From Bacteroidia bacterium (GTDB taxonomy: Bacteria; Bacteroidota; Bacteroidia; B-17B0; Aurantibacillaceae): a stretch of DNA of 64,000 bases. Position 1 is the first letter of the stretch; each line of letters begins with the position of its first letter. The stretch is from NCBI GenBank assembly GCA_026003255.1, contig BPGX01000001.1, positions 558,001-622,000 on the forward strand, read 5' to 3'. This document shows, piece by piece, positions 16,574-24,404 of this stretch. The notes under the pieces are model-generated. The model was not told the DNA's origin. It did not search any database and saw only the letters and a list, made by a program, of their open reading frames with translations. Both the position numbers and the translations under genes were made by a program.

Positions 16574-17979
16574 GGATTTTGTTGTAATTTATCATACAGG
16601 TTTATTAAAAACTTTTTTGCTTCTTCGTAATCGTTTTTTACCTGACCTTCCAGGATGGCTTCTTTCAAAGCGTCTTTTAGGATTCCTACCATTTTGCCGG
16701 GTTTTAATTGAAACATCTGAATAATTTCTTCGCCGCGAATAGGTGGTTGAAAATTACGGATGTGGTCTTTCTCTTCAATTTCTTTTAATTTTTTTCTGAC
16801 CAGTTCAAAGTTGTGTAAATAGCGTTTGAGTTTGTTAGGATTTTTTGTAGTAATATCGGCTTCGCATAAAATCATTAAATCTTCAATGTCATCACCTGCT
16901 TCAAAAAGCACACGACGAACTGCACTGTCAGTTACTTCTGTTTTGGCTAATACGATGGGACGCAAATGCAAGCGCACTAATTTCTGGACATATTTCATTT
17001 TTTCATTTAAAGGTAATTTGAGTTTTTTAAAGATTCTTGGAATCATTCTGGCACCAATTTCATCGTGTCCGTGAAATGTAAAACCCTTTCCTTCTTCAAA
17101 TTTTTTAGTTTGTGGTTTAGCGATATCGTGTAGAAGCGCAGCCCAGCGTAGCCATAGGTTATTGGACATTTTGCTGACATTATCTAATACTTGTAGCGTA
17201 TGTATAAAGTTGTCTTTGTGAGATAAATTGTTGATAGTTTCCGTGCCTTTGAGTTTGCAGAGTTCAGGAAAAATAATTTCTAATAAACCACTTTCATCTA
17301 ATAAGTAAAAACCGATAGAAGGTTTGTCGGTTAAGAGAATTTTATTTAGTTCTTCTGTGATTCTTTCTTGTGAAACGATTCTAATGCGGTCTTTTTGTTC
17401 TTTAATGGCTTGAAAGGTTTGGGGTTCAATGGTAAATTGTAAACGGGTTGCAAAGCGTATGGCTCGCATCATTCGTAAAGGGTCATCGCTAAAAGTGATG
17501 GATGGGTCAAGAGGGGTGCGTATAATTTTATCTTCCAGGTCTTGTATTCCATTGAAAGGGTCTACAAATTTTCCTAAATTCTTTTTATCTAAACCGATTG
17601 CCATTGCGTTGATAGTAAAGTCCCTACGTTTTTGGTCATCTTCTAATGTACCGGATTCAACAATGGGTTTGCGGGAATGAGAACGATACGATTCTTTTCG
17701 GGCATTAACGAATTCAATAGTATAATCTTTATAAACGATATGCGCTGTTCCAAAGTTTTTGAACACACTTAATTTGGCTTCTTCGCCTAATTTTTGGCAC
17801 AAATTTTCGGCTACTTGCAGAGCACTATGCGTACAAACGATGTCAATTTCATTACCAATTTGATTGAATAGAAAAAAATCCCGAACAAAACCACCTATAA
17901 CAAACGCTTCAGTGTTCATTTCATTGATAGATTGTTGAATGATTGGGAAGATAGAAGTTTTAAGAAATTCAAATGACAT
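16537..17979 (-). CDS. cca: CCA-adding tRNA nucleotidyltransferase with HD domain
   Basis: 480-residue class II enzyme that adds or repairs the 3' CCA of tRNA. The nucleotidyltransferase head has VIGGFVRD (about residues 27-34) with the metal-binding EIDIVC (about 44-49, in place of DxD). The second domain has RRDFTINAMAIG and DDPLRMMRAIRFATRLQF. A C-terminal HD domain contains ALLHDIAKP (about 279-287) and HDEIGARM. The length fits bacteroidotal homologues. The extreme C-terminus (ELEKMMNLKK) is encoded by the 17-bp tandem repeat and may vary. The -7 box at 18000-18007 lies 20 bases upstream. tsaC follows on the same strand. Confidence 0.93.
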   Translation of the reverse strand: MSFEFLKTSIFPIIQQSINEMNTEAFVIGGFVRDFFLFNQIGNEIDIVCTHSALQVAENLCQKLGEEAKLSVFKNFGTAHIVYKDYTIEFVNARKESYRSHSRKPIVESGTLEDDQKRRDFTINAMAIGLDKKNLGKFVDPFNGIQDLEDKIIRTPLDPSITFSDDPLRMMRAIRFATRLQFTIEPQTFQAIKEQKDRIRIVSQERITEELNKILLTDKPSIGFYLLDESGLLEIIFPELCKLKGTETINNLSHKDNFIHTLQVLDNVSKMSNNLWLRWAALLHDIAKPQTKKFEEGKGFTFHGHDEIGARMIPRIFKKLKLPLNEKMKYVQKLVRLHLRPIVLAKTEVTDSAVRRVLFEAGDDIEDLMILCEADITTKNPNKLKRYLHNFELVRKKLKEIEEKDHIRNFQPPIRGEEIIQMFQLKPGKMVGILKDALKEAILEGQVKNDYEEAKKFLINLYDKLQQNPDELEKMMNLKK

Positions 17980-17999
17980 TGGTGTGGGTGTTATTGTCG

Positions 18000-18007
18000 C
18001 AAATATA
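18000..18007 (-). promoter_or_regulatory. -7 promoter element TATATTTG for cca
   Basis: Exact TAnnTTTG match on the minus strand, 20 bases ahead of the cca ATG at 17979. No convincing -33 element was seen. Confidence 0.55.
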
Positions 18008-18011
18008 GTAA

Positions 18012-18992
18012 ATGTATGAGCAGAGTTTATTTCTGTATTTTTACACGCTTAATTTATTAAGAGTGTCAAAGTCATTCTGGAAAATCATTTCAATAGTATT
18101 AGGTCTTGGTGCATTAGGAGTTTTAGTACATCGTTTGTATGCTACATTTTCTATTCATCAGGTTCAAGAGATTTTTCAAATAATTGTTCAACCCAATTCA
18201 TTAGGGTATTTTTTTCTTATCGTTATTTTGATGCCGGTGAATTGGTTAATAGAGTGTTGGAAGTGGTATAAAGTAAGCAATGTGGTGGAAAAGAATAGTT
18301 TTTTTAATGCTGTAAAATCATTGTTGGTTGGGATGGCTTACGGACATTTATTGCCGGGTAGAAGTAGTGAATTTTTAGGGAAAATAATGTTTTATTCAGA
18401 GAAAAATAAATCCAATATTATTGTCTTGCATTTTGTCAATGCTGCCTTTCAAATGTATGTTACTATTTTAGTTGGATTATTTTTTTTAATAATGTATTAT
18501 GGTTCTAATTTATTTTCCAATCAATATTTTCAAATCGTTGTAATAATTACGATGCTATTATTGTTTTTGGTGAGTGGTATTGTTTTTTATGGTAATAAAT
18601 TGAATGTTTTAAAGAAATTTATGACACAATTAGATTTCAATATTGAAAATACTTTGAAAGTAGAACTTCTTTTATTTTCTTTTTTAAGATATTTTGTTTT
18701 TATACTTCAATTTTTAATGGTCTTTAAAATATTTCATCCAGAAATTGAATTAAATATGGAATTTATAGCAAGGATATCGTTTTATTTTTTGGTAACATCG
18801 GTTATTCCAATGATTAGTGTTATAGAGGTAGCGGTGCGTTCGTTGATTGGAATTTTTATTTTTGAACAATGGGGGATGAATGAGTGGCAGATTACTACGA
18901 TGGTGTCCATAATCTGGTTGATAAATCTTGTGTTGCCGAGTATTATGGGTTTTATTATTGGAAGTTTTTATATAAAGCATTTTGGCAAATGA
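18012..18992 (+). CDS. Flippase-like integral membrane protein (LPG synthase TM / UPF0104 type)
   Basis: Up to 326 residues with about eight transmembrane helices and the family signature LLVGMAYGHLLPGRSSEFLGK (quoted in part; about residues 96-116). Related proteins form the membrane part of lysylphosphatidylglycerol synthases, or act as lipid-linked glycan flippase-like proteins. The soluble aminoacyl-transfer domain is absent. The start is uncertain: a GTG at 18063 gives a more usual N-terminus (SKSFWKIISIVLGLG) than the ATG at 18012. Its stop overlaps the GT2 gene (ATGA at 18989), so both probably act on the same membrane-linked glycan or lipid. Confidence 0.8.
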   Translation: MYEQSLFLYFYTLNLLRVSKSFWKIISIVLGLGALGVLVHRLYATFSIHQVQEIFQIIVQPNSLGYFFLIVILMPVNWLIECWKWYKVSNVVEKNSFFNAVKSLLVGMAYGHLLPGRSSEFLGKIMFYSEKNKSNIIVLHFVNAAFQMYVTILVGLFFLIMYYGSNLFSNQYFQIVVIITMLLLFLVSGIVFYGNKLNVLKKFMTQLDFNIENTLKVELLLFSFLRYFVFILQFLMVFKIFHPEIELNMEFIARISFYFLVTSVIPMISVIEVAVRSLIGIFIFEQWGMNEWQITTMVSIIWLINLVLPSIMGFIIGSFYIKHFGK

Positions 18993-20080
18993 TGGGAATG
19001 ATTTTTATACCAATAATTGTATACATTTTGTTCTGGGTTGTAATGGAATATTATTTTTATAAGGACGAGAGTAATGAAGTGTGTGAAGTTGAAAATGTAA
19101 GTGTAAAATGTTGTATAATTATTTGTGCATTCAATGAAGAAAAAAATATACAAAATTGTTTACAAAATATTACTGAACAGAATTTTGATAAAAATACTAT
19201 TGAAATTATTGTTGTAGACGATGGTTCTTATGATAATACTTTTGAGGTGGCTAAAAGGATTTTGGAAGGTAGTGGATTTTGTTTTAGAATTATTCGTAAT
19301 GAAAAAAATATTGGTAAAAAGAGAAGTATAGAAAAGGCAATAAATGAGATTAATAGAGAAAGCGAGTGGATTATATTAAGGGATGCGGATACATACACAA
19401 AAAGTTCAAATTGGTTGAAAACATTGATAAACTCAAAGACAAAGAATGCTGATTTAGTTATTGCACCTGTAATTGTTAATACAGATAAAATTAACTTTTT
19501 GAATAGTTATGAATATTATGAAAATTTAGCATTGATGCATTTAAATTATTCCAGTTGGAAATTAGAGCATCCGATTTTATGCAATGCGGCTAATATGGCG
19601 TTTAAGAAGGAAGTATTTTTAGAATTACAACCTTATAAAGATAATTACACTATTTCAAGTGGTGATGATATTTTTTTGTTACAGAAATTTTACAAGTCGC
19701 GGAAAAGAATTATCAATGTTTTTTGTTCAGAGAGCATTGTGTATACATATTTGGCGGATAGTGTGAAAAAAAGAATGCTTCAAAAGTGGAGATGGATTTC
19801 AAAAATTAATGCAGTATCGGATGGGTTGAATACATTTGTTGCTTTATTAATTGCTTTGGTGAATGTTTTTATCTTGTTATTACTGATGATTTCTTTAAAG
19901 GCATTTATCTTATATTTTATATTGAAAATGATAGTGGATTTGAAAATCGTTATTACTGTTCAAAAAAAATTACGATTAAATGATATTTGTTATACAAAAT
20001 TTTTCATTGCAGAAGTAGTGTATATTCCTTATGTTTGTGCTTTAATTTTCATTTACATTTATAGAACTATAAGGAAATGA
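18989..20080 (+). CDS. Membrane-bound family 2 glycosyltransferase
   Basis: 363 residues from the ATG at 18989, which overlaps the preceding stop by ATGA. An N-terminal helix (GMIFIPIIVYILFWVVM) leads into a GT-A domain with IIICAFNEEKNI (about residues 34-45), VVDDGSYDNT, LRDADTYT (the DxD metal site) and SGDDIFLLQK. The QxxRW-like motif is MLQKWRWISK, as in processive GT2 enzymes, followed by two or three C-terminal helices. The donor and acceptor sugars are not evident. Coupling to the flippase-like gene upstream, and an ATGA overlap with the ABC permease downstream, place it in a tight operon. Confidence 0.88.
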   Translation: MMGMIFIPIIVYILFWVVMEYYFYKDESNEVCEVENVSVKCCIIICAFNEEKNIQNCLQNITEQNFDKNTIEIIVVDDGSYDNTFEVAKRILEGSGFCFRIIRNEKNIGKKRSIEKAINEINRESEWIILRDADTYTKSSNWLKTLINSKTKNADLVIAPVIVNTDKINFLNSYEYYENLALMHLNYSSWKLEHPILCNAANMAFKKEVFLELQPYKDNYTISSGDDIFLLQKFYKSRKRIINVFCSESIVYTYLADSVKKRMLQKWRWISKINAVSDGLNTFVALLIALVNVFILLLLMISLKAFILYFILKMIVDLKIVITVQKKLRLNDICYTKFFIAEVVYIPYVCALIFIYIYRTIRK

Positions 20081-21402
20081 CAGAAGAACTTGTCGAACAA
20101 AAAGATACGAATTCAAAGCAGCATCAATCAAAACGATTTTTTTCTTTTTTGAAGAAAAGAAAAGGAGGAGAAAAGAGATTTTTACTTTTAGGGGAAAAAG
20201 AGTGGAAAAAATTTCGTAAAAATCCATTTTCTGTAATAGGTCTTGGAATTATTGTATTAGCTACTGTTATTTCTATTTTGGGCTATTTAATAACGCCGGA
20301 TCCAACGCCATTTGCTAATGATCAGAAGCCAGAGTTACATACTAAACCACCTGGTTTCACCATTCGTATGTTAAAGGTTAGAAAAAATGACTTTAAACCA
20401 AATAATAATTTTTTGAAGACGATGTTATTTGGTAAAACATTAGATTATACGACACATCCAATATATTATTACTTTTTTCAAGGGCAATATGTAACTATTG
20501 AAGGTTATACTGGAAGCAATCCAAATAAAGGGATTAAAATGTCTTTTAACATTGCAGATGTGCTGTATCCAATTGATACTAAGTTGCCAATAAAATTTGA
20601 TGAAGAAAATGGATTGCTGACTTTTTATACGGTGGATGGAGTTAAAGTTCAGGAGAGCATTTTATCGCTTCGTAAGAAAGTTCAACAAGAAGCTATTATT
20701 TCAAAAACGTTTTGGTTAGGAACGGATGTGGCGGGGAGGGATATGCTCAGCCGATTATTGATAGGGACAAGAATATCTTTAAGTGTAGGTTTTGTATCTG
20801 TAATTATATCCATTTTCATAGGAATATTGTTGGGTTCAGTAGCTGGTTATTTTAGGGGAAAAACAGATGATATTATTATGTGGATAATCAATGTCGTTTG
20901 GTCAATACCAACTTTATTATTAGTAATTGCGATTACTTTGGTGCTTGGAAAGGGAATAGTGCAAGTATTTATTGCTGTTGGTTTAACGATGTGGGTAGAT
21001 GTAGCGAGGGTAGTGCGTGGTCAGGTGCTATCATTACGAGAAAAGGAATTTATTGAAGCATCCAGAGCATTAGGTTTTACAAATAGTAGAATTATCATTC
21101 GTCACATATTACCTAATATCATTGGTCCGGTCATTGTGATAGCAGCTTCCAACTTTGCTACAGCAATTTTGACCGAAGCTGGTTTAAGTTTTTTAGGCAT
21201 TGGAGCACAGCCGCCAACACCATCGTGGGGAGAAATGATAAACACACATCGAGGATATATTTTGGTAGACAAGGCCTATCTGGCGTTTGTTCCTGGTGTT
21301 GCCATAATGCTTTTAGTTTTTGCATTTATGTTGGTAGGAAATGGATTAAGAGATGCTTTAGATTCAAGGTTAAGCGATGAAGCGCCACCAATTATGCAAT
21401 AA
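20077..21402 (+). CDS. ABC transporter permease, OppC/DppC type
   Basis: 441-residue inner-membrane permease of the peptide/nickel family. A cytoplasmic N-tail with the OppC_N region (WKKFRKNPFSVIGLGIIVLA, about residues 45-64) leads to helix 1. An unusually long periplasmic insert follows (about 80-215), then the permease core with WLGTDVAGRDMLSRLLIGTR and the ABC-contact loop EASRALGFTNSRIIIRHILPN (quoted in part; about 330-349). The partner permease, ATPase and binding protein are not in the window. It overlaps the GT2 gene by ATGA. Oligopeptide transport is the family default, but the substrate is unknown. Confidence 0.88.
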   Translation: MTEELVEQKDTNSKQHQSKRFFSFLKKRKGGEKRFLLLGEKEWKKFRKNPFSVIGLGIIVLATVISILGYLITPDPTPFANDQKPELHTKPPGFTIRMLKVRKNDFKPNNNFLKTMLFGKTLDYTTHPIYYYFFQGQYVTIEGYTGSNPNKGIKMSFNIADVLYPIDTKLPIKFDEENGLLTFYTVDGVKVQESILSLRKKVQQEAIISKTFWLGTDVAGRDMLSRLLIGTRISLSVGFVSVIISIFIGILLGSVAGYFRGKTDDIIMWIINVVWSIPTLLLVIAITLVLGKGIVQVFIAVGLTMWVDVARVVRGQVLSLREKEFIEASRALGFTNSRIIIRHILPNIIGPVIVIAASNFATAILTEAGLSFLGIGAQPPTPSWGEMINTHRGYILVDKAYLAFVPGVAIMLLVFAFMLVGNGLRDALDSRLSDEAPPIMQ

Positions 21403-21409
21403 TTTTATT

Positions 21410-22087
21410 ATGAATACAGAATTCTCCATAACAGAAGAAAATTATATTAAAGCCATTTATGTGCTTTCGTATGAAGTTAAACCGAATAATAAAGTAGGGA
21501 CAAAAGATATTGCAACTATATTGAAAGTTCAGCCCGCCACGGTTACGGATATGCTGAAAAAACTGAAGAAGAAAAAGATGATTCATTACAAAAAGTATGG
21601 AGAAGTTCAACTGACAAATGCCGGGATTTTGTATGCCAAGCAGTTATTGAGAAAACATCGTTTGTGGGAAACATTTCTTTATGAGAAGTTGCATTTTAAT
21701 TGGGATGAAATACACGAAATTGCGGAACAATTAGAACACGTTCAGTCCGATGAGTTAATCGATAGATTGGAAAAGTTTTTGCAATATCCTCAATATGACC
21801 CGCATGGTGAACCTATTCCTGACGCTACTGGTAAATTGCCTACATTGCCTGATACACTATTATCTCATATTAAACCTAAAAAATGGTATACTGTGGTAGC
21901 ATTAAAAGATACTACGCCTGAATTTTTAAAGTATCTACAGCAATTGTCTATTCAAATAGGTACAAAAATTAAACTCATTGAAAAGATTCCTTATGATGCT
22001 TCAATAAAAATTTCTTTTTCAAATAATAAGCAAGTTATTTTGTCTGGAAAAATTGCAGACAATATTCTGGTAACAGAGATGAAGTAA
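21410..22087 (+). CDS. mntR: Metal-dependent DtxR/MntR family regulator
   Basis: 225 residues from the ATG at 21410, eight bases after the permease stop. An in-frame start at 21377 would overlap the permease and lacks homology. The N-terminal winged helix (SITEENYIKAIYVLS, then ATVTDMLKKLKKKKMIHYKK) is followed by a dimerisation/metal domain with KHRLWETFLYEKL and EIAEQLEHVQSDELIDRLE, where His and Glu ligands of MntR/DtxR proteins lie. A C-terminal SH3-like FeoA domain (about 150-225) makes it the longer DtxR form. It would repress or adjust Mn2+/Fe2+ uptake genes. Which metal it senses is not clear. Confidence 0.88.
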   Translation: MNTEFSITEENYIKAIYVLSYEVKPNNKVGTKDIATILKVQPATVTDMLKKLKKKKMIHYKKYGEVQLTNAGILYAKQLLRKHRLWETFLYEKLHFNWDEIHEIAEQLEHVQSDELIDRLEKFLQYPQYDPHGEPIPDATGKLPTLPDTLLSHIKPKKWYTVVALKDTTPEFLKYLQQLSIQIGTKIKLIEKIPYDASIKISFSNNKQVILSGKIADNILVTEMK

Positions 22088-22099
22088 AAATGCCGATTT

Positions 22100-23524
22100 A
22101 TGCTGGATAACGAAGATGATTTTTTTGATTTTGAGGATGAAGACAACGAATTTGATGAGTTGGTATCAAAATTTGAAAGATATGTAAATGAAGGCGAGCC
22201 CGCTTTTTTTGATTCGCAAGATATTTTAGATTTGATTGATTATTATAGCGGATGGATGGATAAGGAAATGGTCAATAAAGCTCTTGAAATAGGATTGCAG
22301 TATTATCCCGATTCTTCTGAATTATTACTAAAAAAAGCAGAACTTTTGGCCAATCAAAGTTATACTTTAGAAGCGTTGAAATTACTTGATCAACTTGAAC
22401 CTCAATTAAAATATGATCCTAATTTTTATTTAACGAGAGGAGATATTTATTCTCAGATGGGTTTATCAGAACAATCTATTTCTGAGTATAAGAAGTTATT
22501 AGATTTAGATTATCCAAACAAAGAATTTGTTTATAGTATTATTGGAACGGAGTACATGATGCAAGATAAGTTTGAAGAAGCAATATTTTATTTAAAGAAA
22601 TCTATAGAATATAATGCGGACAATGGGTCTGTTCTATATAAACTATATTTTTGTTATAGTGAGATAAATAAGTTGAATACATGTATAGATTACTTCAAAA
22701 AAATTCTGGATGAGCATCCTTTTAATTCTGATGCATGGCTCTACTTAGCGTTTTCTTATTATGATATTAAGGACTATGAAAATGCATTTGAAAGTATCAA
22801 TTTTGCTCAAGCTATAAATCCAAGCGACTTATTAATCATATTAAAGAAGTCAGATATTCTAAAAGCAATGAGAAGATATGATGAAGCAATTGATCTTCTT
22901 AAAGAGACAATTGATAAAGAACCGCAAAACGCTTACATGACAACAGTATTGGGTGAAACATTATTAGAAGTAAGTGATTATGAACGTTCTATTTATTACT
23001 TTCATAAATCCCTGTATATTAATTCAAAGGATAGTAGATCATGGTTAGGTTTGGGTGAATGCTATGCACATCTTTCTCAAGATAGCGAAGCTATTTCCTG
23101 TATTCAGCAAGCAATAATTAATTCTCAAAACGATCCAACCATATTATTTAATGCTTCTAAAATCTACATTTTATTAGAACTGTATGAAGAAGCAGTAAAT
23201 ATATTAAAAGATTTATTTAATAAAGGTTATGATAAAACAGAAGTAGTAGTGTGGCTTAGTATAGCTCTGGAAAAATCAGGATATGTTACAGAAGCTGTTG
23301 ATTTATTGACTGATCAAATTTATAATCAACATAATAATGCTATAGAACTTCAATATTGTCTTGCTGGTATCTTATTACTTTATCAATATCGTCAGGAAGG
23401 ATTAGCTACTCTTGAAAAAGCATTGCAAATTGATTCTTCAAAACATGATTTAATTTATGAATTTAGTGTTTTCTTTGAAGATGATACAGAAATTCAACAA
23501 CTTATTCAACAATATAACGCTTAA
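22100..23524 (+). CDS. TPR-repeat protein
   Basis: 474-residue cytoplasmic protein with no signal peptide. A very acidic start (LDNEDDFFDFEDEDNEFDEL) precedes about ten tetratricopeptide repeats (about residues 60-465); examples are SEQSISEYKKLLDLDYPNKE and FEEAIFYLKKSIEYNADNG. TPRs form a superhelical scaffold for protein partners. The start ATG at 22100 lies 12 bases after the regulator stop, and comA begins 11 bases after its end. Similar acidic TPR proteins are widespread in Bacteroidota without an assigned role. Confidence 0.85.
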   Translation: MLDNEDDFFDFEDEDNEFDELVSKFERYVNEGEPAFFDSQDILDLIDYYSGWMDKEMVNKALEIGLQYYPDSSELLLKKAELLANQSYTLEALKLLDQLEPQLKYDPNFYLTRGDIYSQMGLSEQSISEYKKLLDLDYPNKEFVYSIIGTEYMMQDKFEEAIFYLKKSIEYNADNGSVLYKLYFCYSEINKLNTCIDYFKKILDEHPFNSDAWLYLAFSYYDIKDYENAFESINFAQAINPSDLLIILKKSDILKAMRRYDEAIDLLKETIDKEPQNAYMTTVLGETLLEVSDYERSIYYFHKSLYINSKDSRSWLGLGECYAHLSQDSEAISCIQQAIINSQNDPTILFNASKIYILLELYEEAVNILKDLFNKGYDKTEVVVWLSIALEKSGYVTEAVDLLTDQIYNQHNNAIELQYCLAGILLLYQYRQEGLATLEKALQIDSSKHDLIYEFSVFFEDDTEIQQLIQQYNA

Positions 23525-23535
23525 ATGCTAAAGTT

Positions 23536-24354
23536 ATGAGAACAAAAAACGCAATTGATATCGCAAAAATTTTACAAAACTTACCAGAAAGGTCTAATAA
23601 ACCTCGCACCAATGGATTAACAATGGTGATTGACAAAGGTCTTGGACTTCATTCAGCAGAAGATTTGATGACCACAGCTGCTGAAATTATTGATTTTGTA
23701 AAAATAGGATTTGGAACATCCATTGTTACTGGCAATCTGAAAGAAAAGATAAAATTATATCAAAAGGCAGGTGTAGAAGTGTATCTTGGTGGCACATTAT
23801 TGGAAGCATTTTTAATCCGAAATCAATTTGAAGATTATTTACGATTGATTGATGATTTGAATTTAAATTGTGTTGAAGTATCTGATGGAAGTATTGTTAT
23901 TCCTCATGAAGAGAAATGTGAGTTAATTCATTATTTATCAAAAAATTTTAAAGTTTTATCGGAAGTAGGTTCAAAAGAAGAAGGAATTATTATTCATCCG
24001 AATCGTTGGATTAAAATGATGAAAGCAGAATTACAGGCAGGATCATTTAAAGTTATTGCAGAAGCCAGAGAGAGTGGAACAGTCGGTATTTTTCATAAAA
24101 ATGGATCGGCGCATGTACTGTTAATTGATAAAATCAAAGCCAATGTGGATATTAATAATATTATCTGGGAAACGCCACAAAAAAGTCAGCAAGTGTATTT
24201 TATCAAACATTTTGGAAGTAATGTAAATCTTGGAAACATCCCAACATCCGATATTGTTGCATTAGAATGTTTGAGATTAGGTCTGCGTGGAGACACCTTT
24301 TTTACTTTTCTTCAGGATAAAAAAAAGGAAGTAAACTTTAAAATTCCTAAATAA
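23536..24354 (+). CDS. comA: Phosphosulfolactate synthase ComA
   Basis: 272-residue TIM-barrel enzyme that adds sulfite to phosphoenolpyruvate to give (R)-2-phospho-3-sulfolactate. Conserved features include TMVIDKGLGLHSAEDLM, DFVKIGFGTSIV (about residues 54-65), VEVYLGGTLLEAF and NCVEVSDGSI (about 115-124), with IAEARESGTVGIF (about 175-187) and NLGNIPTSDIVALECLRLGL. In archaea this begins coenzyme M synthesis. In Bacteroidota it more likely feeds sulfolactate or cysteate into sulfonolipid formation (inference). ComB/ComC homologues are not nearby. Confidence 0.9.
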   Translation: MRTKNAIDIAKILQNLPERSNKPRTNGLTMVIDKGLGLHSAEDLMTTAAEIIDFVKIGFGTSIVTGNLKEKIKLYQKAGVEVYLGGTLLEAFLIRNQFEDYLRLIDDLNLNCVEVSDGSIVIPHEEKCELIHYLSKNFKVLSEVGSKEEGIIIHPNRWIKMMKAELQAGSFKVIAEARESGTVGIFHKNGSAHVLLIDKIKANVDINNIIWETPQKSQQVYFIKHFGSNVNLGNIPTSDIVALECLRLGLRGDTFFTFLQDKKKEVNFKIPK

Positions 24355-24378
24355 ATCTATATTCTTTTAAATATCTAT

Positions 24379-24386
24379 TATCTTTG
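24379..24386 (+). promoter_or_regulatory. -7 promoter element TATCTTTG
   Basis: Exact TAnnTTTG match, 18 bases before the ATG at 24405. It overlaps the in-frame TTG at 24384, which argues against that codon as the start. Confidence 0.55.
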
Positions 24387-24404
24387 CAATGCAATTTTAA
24401 TTCT

